Shown piece by piece: positions 60,300-64,000 of a DNA stretch of 64,000 bases. Numbering within the stretch: the first letter of the stretch is position 1; the number at the start of each line of letters is the position of its first letter. Below the pieces are notes generated by a model, which was not told the origin of the DNA, made no database searches, and saw only the letters and a list, made by a program, of their open reading frames with translations. Made by a program: the position numbers and the translations under genes. The DNA comes from Stromatinia cepivora (Eukaryota; Ascomycota; Leotiomycetes; Helotiales; Sclerotiniaceae), in contig RCTD01000025.1 in assembly GCA_014898415.1 (NCBI GenBank), forward strand, positions 967,406 to 1,031,405. Direction: 5' to 3'.

Positions 60300-63200
60300 A
60301 TATTTTCTGTATTATTCTAATTCATTATCATTATAGATATAATATTGAATAATAAAAAATTTATTCTAGATCATTTTTTTGGATTTATAAATAATATATT
60401 TATGGGACCCTAAAAATTATAATTATTACTAAATATTATACATATTTCAAAGAAATATAAAAAGAATCAAAATAATCTTTTTTTTATATTATATTAAATA
60501 ATAATATATTTGATAACAATATTTTTTGGTAATATTAGTTTTTTAGGATTATATAGTAAAGATTGATTGTGATATTAAAAAACAATATAATATTATATTA
60601 ACTTTGATATGGATTATCAATACTTTTATTGTATTATATTTTAACAATTCAAATAAATATAATTATATATTTGATTTATTTCAAAAGTAATTATTCTTTT
60701 TTATTATTTTATTTTATATTGAAATAGAAAACTTTGTTTATATTTTAATTCAATTTTGTAGTTTTTTTTTTATAATAATTATTAGTAATATAAAAAAACC
60801 ATATTTTTTATTGATACAATTGAAATTGTATTAAATTTAGATATATCCTGTATTTCAAAATCATTTAATTTATATAAAACTAATAGTAATATATTCAATA
60901 AAGTTTTATTCAAAAATTTTGTAAATAATGATAATATTTTTAATTGAAATATTATTGATTATAAATTATTTGTGAAATATAGATTATAGATCTTTATAAA
61001 TTATTCTGAATCTTTTCTTTTACAATAACAATTTATACAATTTATTAAGGATATTATTATTTTTTCAGTCTTTAATATCATTTTAATTATTACTAATTAG
61101 ATTATCAATTCTATCAATATTATTATACAGAATCGGCTTTTTATTTAAGAAAATATAAGAATAATGATATATATATTCGAAATTATTTTTCTTAATAAAT
61201 CCAAAATATAATTCAATTATATTATTATAAATATCAATAAAAATTATATTAAAATTATTAATATCTTTATTTTTGAGAAGATTATAATATAGATTAATTT
61301 TCAATTTATTAGTTATAAATTCTCGAAATATAAAGTTAATTTGATAACAAAGAAAATCATTTAGATTATTTCATTTTTCAAATCAATTCATTTATTTCAA
61401 TTTTTTAATTTTAAAAACAAAACAAAAATTATCAATAAAAAAATGGTTATTATTTATTATAATTTCTATAATCCTTTCAAATATATTGAATTCATTTAAT
61501 ATATTTATTATAATATCTGAATGAATATATATAAGAATATTAATTGTATTAACGATCTTTATTATATTAATTATTATAAACCTTCTTTTATAAATTATAT
61601 AAATTATTTTATTATTTTTTAAAAAAAAAGATAACAAATATATCAAATCGATTTACAAAAAATTTGATACTATTAACAAATATAAAAATATTTTCTTCAA
61701 GATAATTTATTCAGATAAAATTACTGAAATTATTACTTCGATTTTAATTTAAATATAGAGTACCCCTATTTTTATTCTATTTAAAGAAATTAGATCTATT
61801 ATAATTCTTGTAATCATTGAATCAACAATTATTTTTATTATTAAGTCTAATAAGATTTTTTTTCTATATTTTTGGTGAAAAAAAGAATTCTATATTAATT
61901 ATAAAATTTTTTTTCAGAAAGATAGAATTATATTCAATAAAGTTTTTAATAAAATCTTTATAAAAAATATTGATGAAGATGAATTTATAATTGATTATTA
62001 TGAAATCTTCTTTTAATAATAAATATTATAAGAGGCCTTATAACAATAATTGTAATAATAAGATTCATTGATAGGATATCCAAATTGATTGAATTAATAT
62101 TAATAAAAGTATTTTTATTTATATTATATTCTTTGAAATAATTTATATAAATTTTATTAATATTACTTGTATTTAGGAATTCTAAATAAAGATTAATAAT
62201 AAAATTCAAAATCATTCAGATTTTGATTATTATATATCAATTGATTTTTGGGATTTCTTTATTTTTGTAAATAAAGAAGCTTTTTGTTTTTGGATTATAA
62301 TTTATATTTATAAAGAAAATAGATCTTTATATTTAATAATAATAATCTATTTATAATAAGGATATTTTTTAAATTAATATTAATAATATAATAATAAATA
62401 ATATAATAGAAAAGATAGAAATTCTATATATTTTGATATTGGATTGTTTCAATATTGATAACGATTTAGATGATAATCTATTAATTGATTAATAAAACGA
62501 TACAATTTTTGAATAATTCAATATAATCTTTATAAAGGAAATGAAAAAGAATATTATTGATATCTTTAATATATCATTAGAAATAAATAGAATTATTATT
62601 TGATTATTTAAAATATATTGAAGATTGATCAAATATTTAATATAAAGTTTTTATAATTGTTATTTAATCTTGAATTTTTTTTAGATTTGGAAGCTAATCA
62701 AAATTGTAATACTTTTCAAAATGAATAAGAAAAATAAATCTTTAATTTGCTTATAGAAATTTATTATATTTATATTTTATATTTTTAAAAATCTGGATTA
62801 TATTATTATTTGATAAATTAAATAAATAATATTTTTAAATAATATTTTAAGTTTTCAATATAAAAGAACTTTTTTCTAAAGAATAATCATAATTTTAATA
62901 ATTAATTTTATATACAAGATTAAAACAATTATCTTTTAGGAATTTAATTATTATAAATATTCAAAAAACTTTTGATGTTTTTTTGAAAAGATATTTATTA
63001 AATCAAATGATCAAATAAAGATGGTTTTTTCTTTTATTGAAATTAATTGATTTTTTCTTTATTGATAGATTTATTGAAATATATTTGAAAAACTTTATTA
63101 TATTAAATTATTAAATAGTTTATAGAATCCTTTAAAGATTCCTATTTTTATTTGTTTTATATATATTATATCTTATTGAATTTTTTTTCAGAATATCAAA

Positions 63201-63900
63201 TTGAAGTTTAGTTATATTAATGATTTTTATATTTATAAAGTTTTAAAATCTTTAAATAATAATATTTGTTTTTTATTCATTGAAATAAAGAGTATTATAA
63301 ATTAAAGAAATCGAAATAAAATATATTTCGTTTTTGAAAAGTTAGAAATGATTTATATATTAAAGAAAAAATAAAAATTTGTTTTATTATATATAATCAA
63401 TAAGATCTTGATTATCGATTTTATTATAATAATAAAAAGAATAATTTTCAATTTGTTTTATAATAATCGAAAATATAATTCAATAGAAAATTGTTTTTCA
63501 AATAATATATTGTAAAAAAAAATAATAAAGATTCAGTATATAATTTATTATATTTAAAACTTCATTAAAACTATTAATAATTTATTTGTTTTTATTTTAT
63601 AAAAAATAATTATGATTTATATTATTTTCTTTTTTATTTATAATAAAAAAATATATTATATAAAACGAATTAAAATATTCAAATTTAATTATTTAAATCG
63701 ATCTTTAATAATCAATATCGAAATAGAAAAATATAATGAATTTATTAATAGAATTTTAGTTATTATTATATAAAATGTTTTATTTATTTAAAACACTTTT
63801 CTTATAATTATTCTTTTTAGAAATATAAGTATTCCTTTCGATAATATTATCTTCGAAAAGATTAAATTATAATTTACTTTTAGAATCTAAATAATAGATA
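60300..63900 (-). repeat. Unknown repeat family, most complete copy C3 with head segment
   Basis: Consists of a head (60,340-61,250, also seen as copy A) and body (61,250-63,900, also seen as C2 and B). Minus-strand frames at 62,215-61,985, 61,646-61,392 and 61,304-61,083 are open for 76, 84 and 73 codons, long for such AT-rich DNA. They read NNNHFFIDNFCFVFKIKKLK and later FGFIKKNNFEYIYHYSYIFL, which look like parts of one degraded protein. I cannot identify it as RT, DDE transposase, helicase or tyrosine recombinase. Strand is given as the probable coding strand. Confidence 0.55.
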
Positions 63901-64000
63901 TTAGATATCTTTTAATTGAATATATTCTTTTGTTGATAATAATTAAAAATTGTAATATTGAAGATTAATAAATATTTAAAATCAAGATACAAAGGTTTAT

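Larger units (their letters stand above)
45055..64000. other. AT-rich, RIP-type heterochromatic block
   Basis: From just after the TCAACCACC sequence near 45,050 to the window end the sequence is overwhelmingly A and T, rich in TA dinucleotides, nearly free of GC clusters and full of stop codons. This is what RIP (C-to-T in duplicated DNA) produces in Pezizomycotina. Recognisable contents are a gypsy retroelement, copies of an unknown repeat and one solo LTR. No intact gene, tRNA or telomeric repeat was seen. It could be pericentromeric, subtelomeric or an interstitial AT-isochore; the window cannot tell. Confidence 0.9.

Noticed and set aside
45055..64000. Idea that the AT-rich block is a mitochondrial DNA insertion
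   Set aside because: No mitochondrial proteins, rRNA or tRNAs are recognisable, whereas gypsy pol motifs, LTRs and target duplications are.
1..64000. tRNA, rRNA, CRISPR arrays, bacterial-type operons, telomere repeats
   Set aside because: Searched by eye for T-loop-like GTTCGA motifs, regularly spaced direct repeats with unique spacers, and TTAGGG arrays; none found.

Overview
The window is nuclear DNA of a filamentous ascomycete (Pezizomycotina). A Sclerotiniaceae-type leotiomycete such as Botrytis, Sclerotinia or Monilinia is my best guess. The reasons are: genes with a few ~46-60 bp introns carrying GTAAGT-type donors and CTAAC-type branch sites; a full set of conserved fungal housekeeping proteins; promoters rich in short tandem repeats; and a 19 kb extremely AT-rich block of retroelements that looks mutated by RIP (repeat-induced point mutation). 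The genus is inference; a BLAST of any of the proteins would settle it.

Bases 1-45,050 are ordinary euchromatin with thirteen recognised genes; spliced models were worked out by hand and all keep frame across junctions. In order: eIF2B beta (GCD7-like, minus), NEM1-like lipid-signalling phosphatase (plus), RNA polymerase III largest subunit (plus), neutral ceramidase (minus), SPF27/BCAS2-like splicing factor (plus), PKA regulatory subunit (minus), a Crp1/Mdg1-like protein with an AMPK-type glycogen-binding domain (plus), a C2H2 plus fungal-specific transcription factor (minus), a gene-poor 4.4 kb stretch, a DUG1/CNDP2-like M20 dipeptidase (plus), ubiquitin protease UBP14 (minus), ISU1 Fe-S scaffold (plus), DBP3 helicase (plus) and RFT1 (minus). 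They are individually transcribed, mostly in convergent or divergent pairs, with no operon-like logic or secondary-metabolite cluster. A 440 bp MITE-like element with 31 bp terminal inverted repeats lies just upstream of DBP3.

Bases ~45,055-64,000 contain no intact gene. They hold nested, heavily mutated repeats: (i) a 7.4 kb Ty3/gypsy chromovirus with recognisable LTRs, a perfect 5 bp target duplication and degraded protease, RT, RNase H, integrase and chromodomain; (ii) at least three copies, two direct and one inverted, of an unidentified repeat family into which the gypsy element inserted; and (iii) a 173 bp solo LTR of normal base composition with its own 5 bp target duplication, which must have arrived after the AT-biased mutation. 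I saw no tRNA, rRNA, CRISPR or telomere repeat.

I found no clear new multigene system. The most interesting items are the fresh solo LTR inside old RIP-type sequence, the MITE, the unidentified repeat family, the extra antisense-coding-like segment in the gypsy element, and a strand-biased patch with 37 C and one G in 205 bases.
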